DNA from: Humibacter sp. RRB41
GTDB lineage: Bacteria; Actinomycetota; Actinomycetes; Actinomycetales; Microbacteriaceae
Direction: 5' to 3'
Length of the DNA: 64,000 bases
Assembly: GCF_022761015.1 (NCBI RefSeq)
Contig: NZ_JAKWJQ010000005.1
Span: 1 to 64,000 of the forward strand
Shown: positions 35,313 through 43,732 of the stretch, piece by piece
Layout of the letters: the number at the start of each line of letters is the position of its first letter
Numbering within the stretch: position 1 is the stretch's first letter
Notes under the pieces: model-generated
What the model saw: only the letters and a program-made list of their open reading frames with translations
What the model was told of the DNA's origin: nothing
Databases searched by the model: none
Translations under genes and position numbers: made by a program

Positions 35313-36278
35313 TCAGGCCGACTCGCGCAGCACGAGCGTGTGAGCAACGGTGCGGTGCAGGTCGCCTCCGCGTCCGGAAAGCAGCGCGTCGACCAGTTCG
35401 AGCGCGCGGTCGGCGAGCTCCGGCATGTCGACCGCCAGGGTCGTGAGCTCCGGCGTGACGAGGGTGCCGATGTCGAGCCCGTCGATGCCGATGACCGCGA
35501 CGTCCTGTGGAACACGGACCCCCGCCCGCGCGAACCCCTTCAGAGCGCCGACCGCGAGCACGTCGTTGAAGCACAGCACGGCATCCGGTCGGCTTCCGCA
35601 TGCGGCGAGTCCGGTGGCCGCCTCCACCCCGCCCTGATGCGTGTCGGCGGCGAAGACCTCGGCGACCGGCGCGAGCCCGCTCTCGCTCAGAACCCGCGTG
35701 AAGAGCGACATACGCAGAGAGGACACACCGCCGTGGTCGATCGTCGCGATGCGTCTGCGACCAGTGGCCAACAGGTGGGCGACGGCGTCGCGGATGCCTC
35801 GTTCGTAGTCGAACCGAACCCACGCATCGCCAGCGACGGGGTCGTCAGCGAGGAGCACGGTCGGGGTGCGTGCGTCGATGGCGGAGCGGTGTTCCGTGGC
35901 GATGTGGCCGATGACCGCATCGACGCGCCCGGCGACGGATGCCACGCGCTCATCGCCGCCCTGGCCGCTCAGGTCGACCATCACGAGTCCCCACTCGCGT
36001 GCGGCGGCGCGCCGTGACAGCTCGGACGCCAGCTCGGGATAGTACGGATTGCGCAGATCCCCGACGACGAAGCCGATCGTCACGTCGCGACCGCGTACCA
36101 GTCGCTGTGCAGCGCGATTGGGCCGGTAGTGCAAGTCTGCTGCGGCATCCATCACGCGTTGCTTCGTGGCAGGACTGACATCGGCCATGTCGTTGAGCGC
36201 CCTCGTGACGGTCTGCCGCGAGACCCCGGCGGCCGCAGCGACGTCATTGATCGTCGGTGCCTTGGCGCGTGTTGCCAT
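35313..36278 (-). CDS. LacI-family repressor of the fused oxidoreductase
   Basis: 321 residues. Helix-turn-helix NDVAAAAGVSRQTVTRALND, hinge YRPNRAAQRLVRGRDVTIG, and a sensor domain ending PQDVAVIGIDGLDIGTLVTP. It is transcribed away from the Gfo/Idh-AKR fusion gene, and the perfect palindrome at 36308-36323 lies between. By arrangement it controls that gene and itself in response to a sugar or inositol-like ligand. Confidence 0.87.
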   Translation of the reverse strand: MATRAKAPTINDVAAAAGVSRQTVTRALNDMADVSPATKQRVMDAAADLHYRPNRAAQRLVRGRDVTIGFVVGDLRNPYYPELASELSRRAAAREWGLVMVDLSGQGGDERVASVAGRVDAVIGHIATEHRSAIDARTPTVLLADDPVAGDAWVRFDYERGIRDAVAHLLATGRRRIATIDHGGVSSLRMSLFTRVLSESGLAPVAEVFAADTHQGGVEAATGLAACGSRPDAVLCFNDVLAVGALKGFARAGVRVPQDVAVIGIDGLDIGTLVTPELTTLAVDMPELADRALELVDALLSGRGGDLHRTVAHTLVLRESA

Positions 36279-36307
36279 GCAAGGAATCGTACTGATAAAG
36301 TCGCAAA

Positions 36308-36323
36308 CCGTGAACGTTCACGG
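36308..36323. promoter_or_regulatory. perfect 16-bp LacI-type operator
   Basis: CCGTGAACGTTCACGG is symmetric around AACGTT. It lies 30 bases upstream of the LacI gene and 68 bases upstream of the fused oxidoreductase. Confidence 0.78.
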
Positions 36324-36390
36324 CCTTTGTGACTGACGGAGCGCCCGGAGTTCTTCCGAAACGATCGATGACGACGAAAGGTGGACGGCA

Positions 36391-38394
36391 ATGGCCGAGG
36401 CACTGCAGCACGTGCGATGGGGAATCGTGGGACCGGGTGGCATCGCCCATCGATTCGCGGAGCAGCTTCCGCACAGCCGAACCGGCGAGTTGGTCGCCGT
36501 CGCGAGCAGGGACGCCGATCGCGGGCGGGCGTTCGCGGCCGAGTTCGAGAGCGCGCCCGGCGGCATCCGGGTGCACGGCTCGTACGACGAGCTGTTCGCC
36601 GACCCCGAGGTGGATGCCGTGTACATCGCGACCGTGCACACGGGGCATGTGCGACTCGCCGTCCAGGCGCTCGAGGCAGGCAAGCACGTGGTCGTCGAGA
36701 AGCCGCTGTCGGTCGACCATGCAGGCGCGATGGTCGTCGTGGAGGCGGCCCGCCGCAGCGGCCGGTACCTGGCTGAAGGCTTCATGTACCGATTCCACCC
36801 GCAGACTGCCAGGCTCGCCGACCTCGTCGCCTCCGGTGCGATCGGCGACGTGCAACATATCGAGGCGTCGTTCGCGTTCCGCGCCGACGTTCCGGCCGAG
36901 CATCGTCTGCTCAACCCGGAGTTAGCGGGCGGCGGCATCCTCGACGTCGGCGGATACCCGATGTCGATCGCACGACTCGTGGCGGGAGCGGCGACCGGCG
37001 GTGTGTTCGCGGACCCCGTCTCACTGACCGCGAAGGGCACCCTCGGTGAGACCGGTGTCGACGAATGGACGACGGCATCCGCGGTCTTCGCCTCCGGCGT
37101 CACCGCGCACCTGACCTGCGGCGTGCGGGTGGAAGACGACAACCGGGTCGTCGTTTCCGGTTCGCGGGGGCGCATCGTCGTGCCGCAGCCGTGGCTGCCG
37201 AGCACCCAGGAGCCGAGCTTCATCGAGGTGAGCCCGGTGGATGCCGCTACCGAGAGCATCCGTGTCGAACCGGCATATCAGTACGCCCTGCAGGCGGATG
37301 CCGTTGCCGAGTACGCAGCCGACGGCCAGAGCCCGCAGATGGGCTGGGCCGACACTCTCGGCAACACCCGTGCGCTCGACAGCTGGCGCGAAGCGATCGG
37401 GCTGCAGTACCCGTTCGAGGCCGAGACGGCGAACGTTCCTCCGGCGAGCGGTCGACCGCCGGTGCGCAGGCAGGATGCCCCCATGCGGTATGGCCGCATC
37501 CCCGGCCTCGACAAAGACGTGTCGCGCCTCGTGCTGGGCGTCGACAACCAGACGACGCTCGGTCACGCCTCGGCCATGTTCGACGACTTCGTCGAGCGAG
37601 GCGGAAACGCCTTCGACACCGCGTACATCTACGGCGGCGGCCTGATGGAGCGCCTGCTCGGCCAGTGGGTAGCGAACCGGGGCCTGCGTGACGACGTGGT
37701 GATCGTCGGAAAAGGCGCCCACACTCCGCACTGTGACCCCGAGTCGATCGTTCGCCAGCTCGACGAGACCCTCGAGCGGTTGCAGACGGACCATGTCGAC
37801 CTCTATCTGATGCACCGCGACAACCCGGACATCCCGGTGGGGGAGTTCGTCGACGTGCTCGACGAGCAGGCGCGGGCCGGGCGCATCCGCGTCTTCGGCG
37901 GCTCGAACTGGTCGATCTCCCGCTTCGAGGAGGCCCAGTCCTACGCGGATGCCAACGGCCGGCAGCGCTTCGCCGTGCTGAGCGACCACTTCGGTCTCGC
38001 TCACGCGCTCGACGTGCCGTGGGAGGGCTGTCGTCATGTCACCGACGTGGAAGACAGGGAGTGGCTCGAGCGCACCGGCACGACGCTGCTGCCGTGGTCG
38101 TCGCAGGCGCGTGGGTTCTTCGCCCGCGCCGACCGCGACGACACATCGGACGCGGAACTCGTGCGCTGCTACTACAGCGACGAGAACTTCGAGCGTCTCG
38201 CGAGGGCGCGTCAGCTCGCCTCCGAGTTGGGAGTCGCTCCCACCGCGATCGCCCTCGCATACGTGCTCGCACAGTCGTTCCCGACGTTCCCGGTGATCGG
38301 CCCGCGCAGCATCGAGGAGACTCGTACCTCGCTCGCAGGGCTCGACATCGAGCTCTCCGATGAGCAGGTGCGCTGGCTCGATCTGCGCGCCTGA
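36391..38394 (+). CDS. fusion of Gfo/Idh/MocA dehydrogenase and aldo/keto reductase
   Basis: 667 residues, two complete enzymes in one chain. Residues 1-340 are a Gfo/Idh/MocA oxidoreductase: nucleotide loop GIVGPGGIAHRF near 11, catalytic-site EKP with K104, and a C-terminal beta-sheet domain. A linker of about 25 residues leads to an aldo/keto reductase whose catalytic tetrad is intact: D409, Y414, K441 and H475. The first half should oxidise a sugar or inositol ring with NAD and the second reduce or oxidise a carbonyl. Each domain has the size of its free-standing family. A LacI operator lies just upstream. Confidence 0.87.
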   Translation: MAEALQHVRWGIVGPGGIAHRFAEQLPHSRTGELVAVASRDADRGRAFAAEFESAPGGIRVHGSYDELFADPEVDAVYIATVHTGHVRLAVQALEAGKHVVVEKPLSVDHAGAMVVVEAARRSGRYLAEGFMYRFHPQTARLADLVASGAIGDVQHIEASFAFRADVPAEHRLLNPELAGGGILDVGGYPMSIARLVAGAATGGVFADPVSLTAKGTLGETGVDEWTTASAVFASGVTAHLTCGVRVEDDNRVVVSGSRGRIVVPQPWLPSTQEPSFIEVSPVDAATESIRVEPAYQYALQADAVAEYAADGQSPQMGWADTLGNTRALDSWREAIGLQYPFEAETANVPPASGRPPVRRQDAPMRYGRIPGLDKDVSRLVLGVDNQTTLGHASAMFDDFVERGGNAFDTAYIYGGGLMERLLGQWVANRGLRDDVVIVGKGAHTPHCDPESIVRQLDETLERLQTDHVDLYLMHRDNPDIPVGEFVDVLDEQARAGRIRVFGGSNWSISRFEEAQSYADANGRQRFAVLSDHFGLAHALDVPWEGCRHVTDVEDREWLERTGTTLLPWSSQARGFFARADRDDTSDAELVRCYYSDENFERLARARQLASELGVAPTAIALAYVLAQSFPTFPVIGPRSIEETRTSLAGLDIELSDEQVRWLDLRA

Positions 38395-38412
38395 CGTCGC
38401 AGCAGCGGCACT

Positions 38413-38445
38413 CGGCCGGGACGTGCCCATTGCACGTTCCGGCCG
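38413..38445 (+). terminator. stem-loop after the fused oxidoreductase
   Basis: CGGCCGGGACGTGC (38413-38426) and GCACGTTCCGGCCG (38432-38445) pair with a single mismatch around a five-base loop, 19 bases past the stop codon. No U-run follows. Confidence 0.6.
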
Positions 38446-38539
38446 TCGCGTCCAGCCCCACCAACGGGGTGGGCATCCAACGGGCGCGACGTTCGACGGA
38501 TGCTTGACAACGTCACGGCGCCGGGACGAAGCTTCTCTT

Positions 38540-38650
38540 AGGTCGTTCACAGTTCTCCGTGGGGGCGGAGAACGGCGGCCCGTGATAACTCGCCCGCTTA
38601 CCCCAATTCAACGCCCGAGGAGCCGGAATACCGGCCCGTCGGGCGTTTTT
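38540..38650 (+). ncRNA. candidate small RNA with strong terminator
   Basis: No protein frame is supported in 38446-38679. A hairpin GTTCTCCG/CGGAGAAC lies near 38552-38573. At 38610-38650 AACGCCCGA pairs with TCGGGCGTT around an inner GCCGG/CCGGC stem and is followed by T residues, a classical intrinsic terminator. TTGACA at 38504-38509 could be a -35 box. With no gene to terminate after the 38413 hairpin, a short non-coding RNA is a reasonable guess. The exact 5' end is unknown. Confidence 0.35.
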
Positions 38651-38679
38651 GGGTCTCCACTCCGAGCCCTCCCTCTCCC

Positions 38680-39913
38680 GGCTTATAGGCCAAAACGTGT
38701 GGATGGGTTCGGGGTTTTGGGGCGTGGTTCCGGGGTGATTTCGGGGTTGTTATGGTTCGCGATGCTTAGTCGTGGGTCTTCCGACGAACTCGACGACGTG
38801 TCCGGTATGCGCTGCCAAGCTCGTGAAGAATGGCCAGACCGCGGCCGGCACGCAACGGTGGTTGTGTTCTTCGTGCAGAGCCTCGAGCGTGCGGAAGCGA
38901 CCCGATGTCACGCGTCGGGAACAGACACGACGGTTCGCGTTGTGGATCACGGGGAAGCGCACCCAGGCGGAGCTGGATGGCACTGCCACCGGGCGCACGT
39001 TCCGACGTGAGACGGCCTGGTGCTGGCGGCTGCAACCCTGCCTGCCGAGGGCCACGAAGACCGATCACGCCGTCCTGGTCGACGGGATCTGGATCGGGAC
39101 CTGGTGCCTGCTGATCGCGATCAACGACACCGGTCACGTGCTGGCCTGGCAATGGTGCGCCAGAGAGACCACTGCGGCGTGGGAAGCGCTCCTGAACCAG
39201 ATCCCCGCCCCCGCAGTGATCGTCTCCGACGGCGGCAGCGGCCTGCCGACCGCGCTCCATCACTGCTGGCCGGAAACGAAACATCAACGCTGCATCTTCC
39301 ACCTCCAGATGAACGTGACCCGGCACCTGACCCGCACTCCGAGAACCGACGCCGGCCGAGCCCTCCGGAAACTGGTCATGCAACTAAGCACAGTCACCGA
39401 CGAAGACGAAGCGATCGCCTGGCAACTCCACCTCGAACAGTGGTGGCAGACCTTCGGGCACCTCACCAGGGAACGCACCCTGCTACGCAACGGACGCTGG
39501 AGCTTCACCCACGACCGACTCCGCACAGCCTGGCTACTGATCCGCAAAGTCACCCGCGACGGCGTCCTGTTCACCTGGATCAGCTACGGCAACCCCCGCA
39601 CCACCTCACCCCTGGAAGGCGGCATCAACAGTCGCATCCGTGACCTCCTACGCCACCACCGCGGCATGAGCGAAACCCACCGGCGACGCGCAGTCGAATG
39701 GTTCCTCACCCTCCACGAAACCGACCTCGACACCGCGATCAACACGACAACCAACGAGCCCGAGAAACGACAACCAAACCCCGCCCCCGAACCCGACGGA
39801 CCAGCCCTCTACGACACCGGCCTCACCCCAGAAGAAGGCCTCTACCCCCGCAAAGGATGGGCAGGACGAACATGACACGCCCGAACCCATCCACACGTTC
39901 TGGCCTATAACCC
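38680..39913 (+). mobile_element. IS1249-like insertion sequence (IS256 family)
   Basis: Terminal inverted repeats of about 34 bases, TTATAGGCCAAAACGTGTGG... at the left end and the matching complement at the right end (about 39880-39913), differ in only two places. They enclose one transposase gene. Outside the ends, CCCTCCCTC occurs at 38667-38675 and 39911-39919, which might be a target duplication, but it does not abut the left repeat, so exact ends remain approximate. The element is complete and looks functional. Confidence 0.82.
38772..39875 (+). CDS. transposase, IS1249/IS256 type
   Basis: 367 residues. The N-terminal zinc ribbon (CPVCAAKLVKNGQTAAGTQR, then CSSC) and the DDE core are present: first Asp in VLVDGIWIGTW, the second in VIVSDGGSGL, and the Glu in SPLEGGINSRIRDLLRHHRG. 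A conserved C..H motif in HQRCIFHLQMN is typical of IS256-family transposases. Codon choice in the second half is richer in A- and C-ending codons than in neighbours, a sign of recent arrival. The ATG at 38772 may be preceded by in-frame alternative starts. Confidence 0.88.
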   Translation: MGLPTNSTTCPVCAAKLVKNGQTAAGTQRWLCSSCRASSVRKRPDVTRREQTRRFALWITGKRTQAELDGTATGRTFRRETAWCWRLQPCLPRATKTDHAVLVDGIWIGTWCLLIAINDTGHVLAWQWCARETTAAWEALLNQIPAPAVIVSDGGSGLPTALHHCWPETKHQRCIFHLQMNVTRHLTRTPRTDAGRALRKLVMQLSTVTDEDEAIAWQLHLEQWWQTFGHLTRERTLLRNGRWSFTHDRLRTAWLLIRKVTRDGVLFTWISYGNPRTTSPLEGGINSRIRDLLRHHRGMSETHRRRAVEWFLTLHETDLDTAINTTTNEPEKRQPNPAPEPDGPALYDTGLTPEEGLYPRKGWAGRT

Positions 39914-39952
39914 TCCCTCCCATCGGTCGGAGGGACGCCGTAGGGTGAGGGC

Positions 39953-40342
39953 ATGTTCAGTGCGATCGACTCGTTCAGTGGATTCAGCGTCGACGATCTG
40001 CACGGCGCGCGAGAGTTCTACGGCAGCACGCTGGGGCTCGCGGTCGTGGCGGAGGGAGACATGGGCATCCGCCTCACCCTGCCGAGCGGCGCCGAGGTGT
40101 TCGTGTACGAGAAGCCGAACCATCAGCCGGCGTCGTTCACGATCCTGAACTTCGTCGTCGACGACATCGAGGCGTCCGTCGACGAGCTCAACGCGGCAGG
40201 CGTCGTCACGAAGATCTACGACGACGCTGAGGTGCCGACCGATGCGAAGGGCATCGCGCGTCCGAAGAACCCCGAGTGGGGTCCCGACATCGCGTGGTTC
40301 CGCGACCCGGCCGGCAACGTGCTGTCGGTCATCCAGGCCTGA
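39953..40342 (+). CDS. VOC-family protein
   Basis: 129 residues, leaderless: TAGGGT ends six bases before the ATG. Two VOC modules: GFSVDDLHGAREFYGSTLGL, FVYEKPNHQPASFTILNFVV, DDIEASVDELNAAGVVTKIY and DIAWFRDPAGNVLSVIQ. The final metal-binding E is replaced by S in NVLSVIQ, so a metal enzyme is less likely than a binding protein. It is of the glyoxalase/bleomycin-resistance superfamily, of unknown substrate. The IS ends 40 bases upstream. Confidence 0.83.
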   Translation: MFSAIDSFSGFSVDDLHGAREFYGSTLGLAVVAEGDMGIRLTLPSGAEVFVYEKPNHQPASFTILNFVVDDIEASVDELNAAGVVTKIYDDAEVPTDAKGIARPKNPEWGPDIAWFRDPAGNVLSVIQA

Positions 40343-40365
40343 CGTGGGCTGACCCCTTCGCACGG

Positions 40366-41184
40366 CTACTCGGCGATGACCACCTCGACGCCGGCAGCAC
40401 GGATGGCCGCAAGCTGATCGACGTCCGCTGACGGGTCGGTGATGAGCATGGCGATCTGCTCGATCGGCGCCATCTGCGCCAACGCGACGCGTCCCACCTT
40501 CGAACCATCGGCGACCACGACGGTGCGCTGAGCCTTCTGCACCATGGCGTGATTCGTTCGGGCCTCGGTCTCGTCGTGGGTCGTCACACCCGCCTCCGCG
40601 CTGATGCCGTCGGCACCGAGAATGGCCGTGCCGACGTTGACCGCGCTGAACGTGCTCTCGGCGAGAGCGCCGACGAGCTCGAGCGACTGTGGGCGCAGGA
40701 ATCCGCCCGTCATCACGACACGCACGCCGGCAGAGGCCGCGAGAAGCTGGGCGATGGCGACGGAATTCGTCACGACGGTGAGGTTGCCGTGACCGTCGAG
40801 CTCACGCGCGACGCCGGCCGTCGTCGTGCCGCCGCTCAAGGCTATGGCGTAGCGCTCGCTGGGCAGGCGCGCTGCCATCTCTCTCGCGATGGCACGTTTG
40901 GCCTCGTGTGCGCGAGTGTCTCGAAGCGTGACGGGCAGCTCGTTGCCGCGGTCGATCGCATTCGCACCGCCGTGGGTGCGCAGCAGAAGATTCTGGTCGG
41001 CGAGCTCCGCTAGGTCCCGTCTGGCGGTGGCTGCCGAGACGCCGAGCGTCTCGGAAAGATCAGCGAGGCTGATCGAACGGCGGTCAGCGACCAGATCGAG
41101 GATGGCGACCATGCGGGTCGTCCGTTTGGCAGAGGCGCTGAACCGAGGCAGCGGCCTTGTCGTTCTAGCAGTCGGTGCGATCAC
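40366..41184 (-). CDS. DeoR/GlpR-family repressor
   Basis: 272 residues. Helix-turn-helix RSISLADLSETLGVSAATAR, then DLAELADQNLLLRTHGGA; a sugar-phosphate sensor domain follows with ALSGGTTTAGVARELDGHG, TGGFLRPQSLELVG and DGSKVG. DeoR-type proteins respond to a phosphorylated intermediate. It is divergent from the GH4 gene and the SIS/binding-protein/permease/kinase operon, so the ligand is likely the kinase or SIS-enzyme product. Confidence 0.87.
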   Translation of the reverse strand: MIAPTARTTRPLPRFSASAKRTTRMVAILDLVADRRSISLADLSETLGVSAATARRDLAELADQNLLLRTHGGANAIDRGNELPVTLRDTRAHEAKRAIAREMAARLPSERYAIALSGGTTTAGVARELDGHGNLTVVTNSVAIAQLLAASAGVRVVMTGGFLRPQSLELVGALAESTFSAVNVGTAILGADGISAEAGVTTHDETEARTNHAMVQKAQRTVVVADGSKVGRVALAQMAPIEQIAMLITDPSADVDQLAAIRAAGVEVVIAE

Positions 41185-41304
41185 GTCGTCGTCCGTTCTT
41201 CGCTTCCTGCGCGGTAACCGTCAACCGTGCAACCAGAATGCTCATTGTAGGGATGTTCCGTGCAGTTTATTGCGCACATTGCTCGAGTGCTCGATGATCG
41301 GCCT

Positions 41305-42621
41305 ATGCCACAGGTTGTCTTTCTCGGCGCGGGAAGCGTCGTGTTCACCCGTCAGTTGCTCGCCGACCTCTTCCGGTTCGATGATCTGCCTGCGCTTCGG
41401 CTCATGCTGCACGACATCGACGCCGAGAGACTCGCAGTCGCCAAGGGAACAGCAGAGCAGCTGCTTCGCCGATTCGGCCGCGAGGCCGAGATCGTCGCGA
41501 CGCTCGACCGGCGCGAGGCGCTCGCCGGTGCCGACTTCGTCGTCAACATGATCCAGGTCGGCGGCATCGATGCGACCAGGGTCGACCTCGAGTTGCCGGC
41601 ACGAGCGGGTCTGCGCCAGACGATCGGTGACACGACGGGTGTCGGCGGAGTGTTCCGCGGCCTTCGCACCTTTCCGGTGCTGTCCGAGATCGCGGCCGAC
41701 ATGCTCGAACTGTGCCCAGAGGCGTGGTTCCTCAACTACACGAATCCGATGGCGATGAACGTCTGGTGGATGTCGGTGGTCGCCCCCAGCATCCGCACGG
41801 TCGGACTCTGCCACAGCGTGTACTGGACGGTGCACGACCTGTGCGAGCTCATCGGCGTGCCGCTGGACGGCACCCACTACCGTGCTGCCGGCGTGAACCA
41901 TCAGGCATGGCTCACCGAGTGGAGCAGGGACGGCGAGAGCCTCTATCCGCTGCTGCGCGAGAAGATCGCGGCCGACCCAGAGCTCGGGCGACGGGTGCGC
42001 GTCGAGATGTTCCGACGCATCGGCTACTACCCGACGGAGACGAGCGAACACTCCTCCGAGTACCTCTCGTGGTTCCTGCGATCGGATGCTCAGATCGAAC
42101 GATTCCGCATCGAGCCACTGCAGTACATCGGCATCTCCGAGGAGAACGTCGCCGAGTACGAGCACGCCAAGGAAGCACTCGCCACGAACCGGGATCTCGA
42201 GCTCGAGGAGGGCGCGGCCGAGTACGCGCCGCAGGTGATCCACTCGATCCTGACCGGCACCGAACGCGTCATCCACGCCAACGTCGTCAATCGCGGACTG
42301 ATCGACAACCTGCCTCAGGGCGCCGTGGTCGAGGTGCCGGCGACGGTCGACGCGGACGGGGTGCACGCGATGCCGTTCGGCAGCGTGCCGACACAGGGTG
42401 CTGCCCTGAACCGCACCTATCTCTCGGTGGCGGAGCTCGCCATCGAGGCGGCACGAACCGGTGACCCCGAGCTCGTGCGGCGAGCCGTTCTCGTCGACCC
42501 CAACGCGAGTTCGACGCTGACCCCCGCCCAGATCTGGGCGCTCTGCGACGAGCTCACGGCTGCGCACGCGCCACTGCTGCCGAAGCAGCTGGGCGGCGAG
42601 AGGGAGTTCGTCCTTCCCTGA
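41305..42621 (+). CDS. GH4 alpha-glycosidase (NAD and metal dependent)
   Basis: 438 residues from the ATG at 41305. The NAD loop QVVFLGAGSVVFTRQLLADL starts the chain; GH4 signatures follow, with NYTNPMAM and the metal ligands C169 and H170 in GLCHSVYW and H199 in GVNHQAW. GH4 enzymes cleave alpha-galactosides or alpha-glucosides by a redox mechanism. The C-H motif in GLCHS is typical of the group acting on unphosphorylated substrates such as MelA. It probably releases the sugar moiety for the downstream pathway. Confidence 0.88.
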   Translation: MPQVVFLGAGSVVFTRQLLADLFRFDDLPALRLMLHDIDAERLAVAKGTAEQLLRRFGREAEIVATLDRREALAGADFVVNMIQVGGIDATRVDLELPARAGLRQTIGDTTGVGGVFRGLRTFPVLSEIAADMLELCPEAWFLNYTNPMAMNVWWMSVVAPSIRTVGLCHSVYWTVHDLCELIGVPLDGTHYRAAGVNHQAWLTEWSRDGESLYPLLREKIAADPELGRRVRVEMFRRIGYYPTETSEHSSEYLSWFLRSDAQIERFRIEPLQYIGISEENVAEYEHAKEALATNRDLELEEGAAEYAPQVIHSILTGTERVIHANVVNRGLIDNLPQGAVVEVPATVDADGVHAMPFGSVPTQGAALNRTYLSVAELAIEAARTGDPELVRRAVLVDPNASSTLTPAQIWALCDELTAAHAPLLPKQLGGEREFVLP

Positions 42622-42699
42622 CCGTGCGGCGACGTTCGGCCCGATCGACCCGTGCGTAATACGTCTGTAATCAACGATCACCAAGACTGAGCGAAACGC

Positions 42700-42712
42700 A
42701 CAAAACGTTTGT
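42700..42712. promoter_or_regulatory. candidate operator of the SIS/importer operon
   Basis: ACAAAACGTTTGT is an ACAAA/TTTGT inverted repeat about 81 bases before the SIS gene. AAACGCACAAAACG and GTTTGTCAAACG arms extend it imperfectly. It could be a DeoR or LacI site; only the first regulator is encoded nearby. Confidence 0.5.
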
Positions 42713-42792
42713 CAAACGCGCAGTCCGTGCTCATGATGAGTCCCAAGAGCCGAGCGAACAGTCGCTCGCCGAAGCACTACACAGGAGTAGCA

Positions 42793-43674
42793 GTGAGCTT
42801 GACCGTCACCGAAATCGACAGCCAGCCCGAGATCTGGCGGCGAGCGCTCGACGAGCGCGTCGGACAGGCATCCGAGCTGCTGCGTCTTGACGGCCGCCGG
42901 GTGCTGATCATCGGTTGCGGTACCTCCGCCTTCGTGGCCGAGTCGCTTGCCGCTCTGCGCGAGCAGGCGGGCCTCGGCGAGACGGATGCCGCCTATGCCT
43001 CTGAGCCTCGCGTCTGGCGCGATTACGACGCCGTCATCGCGCTCACCCGATCGGGAACCACCACCGAAGTGATCGAGGCGCTCGATGCGCTGCCCGCCGG
43101 GGTGCGAACGATCGCGATCACGGGCGTCGCGGATTCTCCGGTGGCCCGGATGGTCGACGATGTTCTGCTCCTCGACTTCGCCGACGAGAGCTCCGTCGTG
43201 CAGACGCGGTTCCCGACGACGGTGCTGCTGCTCGCTCGTGCGGCCTTCGGCGATGACGTCGCCGACCTGCCGGCAGCGGCGGTCACTGCGCTCGCAGAGC
43301 CGGCCGACCCGACACTGGCCGACCGCAGCCACTTCGTCTATCTCGGCAGCGGCTGGACGTACGGCCTCGCTCAGGAGGCCGCCCTGAAGATCCGCGAGGC
43401 CGCGCAAGCGTGGGCGGAGTCCTACCCGGCGCTCGACTACCGGCACGGGCCGCTGGCGGTCGCCGACGAGCGTTCGCTGGTCTGGATCTTCGGCGCGACG
43501 GAACAACGACTCGTCGACGACATCCGCGCAACGGGCGCCACGGTCATCACGAGCATCGACGACCCGCTTGTCGAGCTCGCGAAAGCCCAACGACTCGCCG
43601 TCGCCGTCGCCGAGCGGCGCGGCCTCGATCCGGATGCCCCGCGTCACCTGACCCGGTCGATCGTCCTCGGTTGA
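42793..43674 (+). CDS. SIS-domain sugar isomerase/deglycase (AgaS/FrlB-like)
   Basis: 293 residues from the GTG at 42793 with CAGGAG upstream. Two SIS domains: the first around RRVLIIGCGTSAFVAESLAA and ALTRSGTTTEVIEAL, the second around YLGSGWTYGLAQEAALKIRE and YPALDYRHGP. This is the GlmS-isomerase/AgaS/FrlB group, which acts on amino-sugar or fructosamine phosphates. It is the first gene of the order SIS, binding protein, permease, permease, PfkB kinase, as in B. subtilis frlBONMD, where FrlB splits fructosamine 6-phosphates. Confidence 0.86.
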   Translation: MSLTVTEIDSQPEIWRRALDERVGQASELLRLDGRRVLIIGCGTSAFVAESLAALREQAGLGETDAAYASEPRVWRDYDAVIALTRSGTTTEVIEALDALPAGVRTIAITGVADSPVARMVDDVLLLDFADESSVVQTRFPTTVLLLARAAFGDDVADLPAAAVTALAEPADPTLADRSHFVYLGSGWTYGLAQEAALKIREAAQAWAESYPALDYRHGPLAVADERSLVWIFGATEQRLVDDIRATGATVITSIDDPLVELAKAQRLAVAVAERRGLDPDAPRHLTRSIVLG

Positions 43675-43732
43675 GCACCTCGACCTACCCTGCGATACCC
43701 ACCCGCGACACCCACCCGAGAGGAAGTCACCC

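Noticed and set aside
38540-38650. 6C RNA or tmRNA
   Set aside because: The C-rich twin loops of 6C RNA and the tRNA-like ends of tmRNA are absent.
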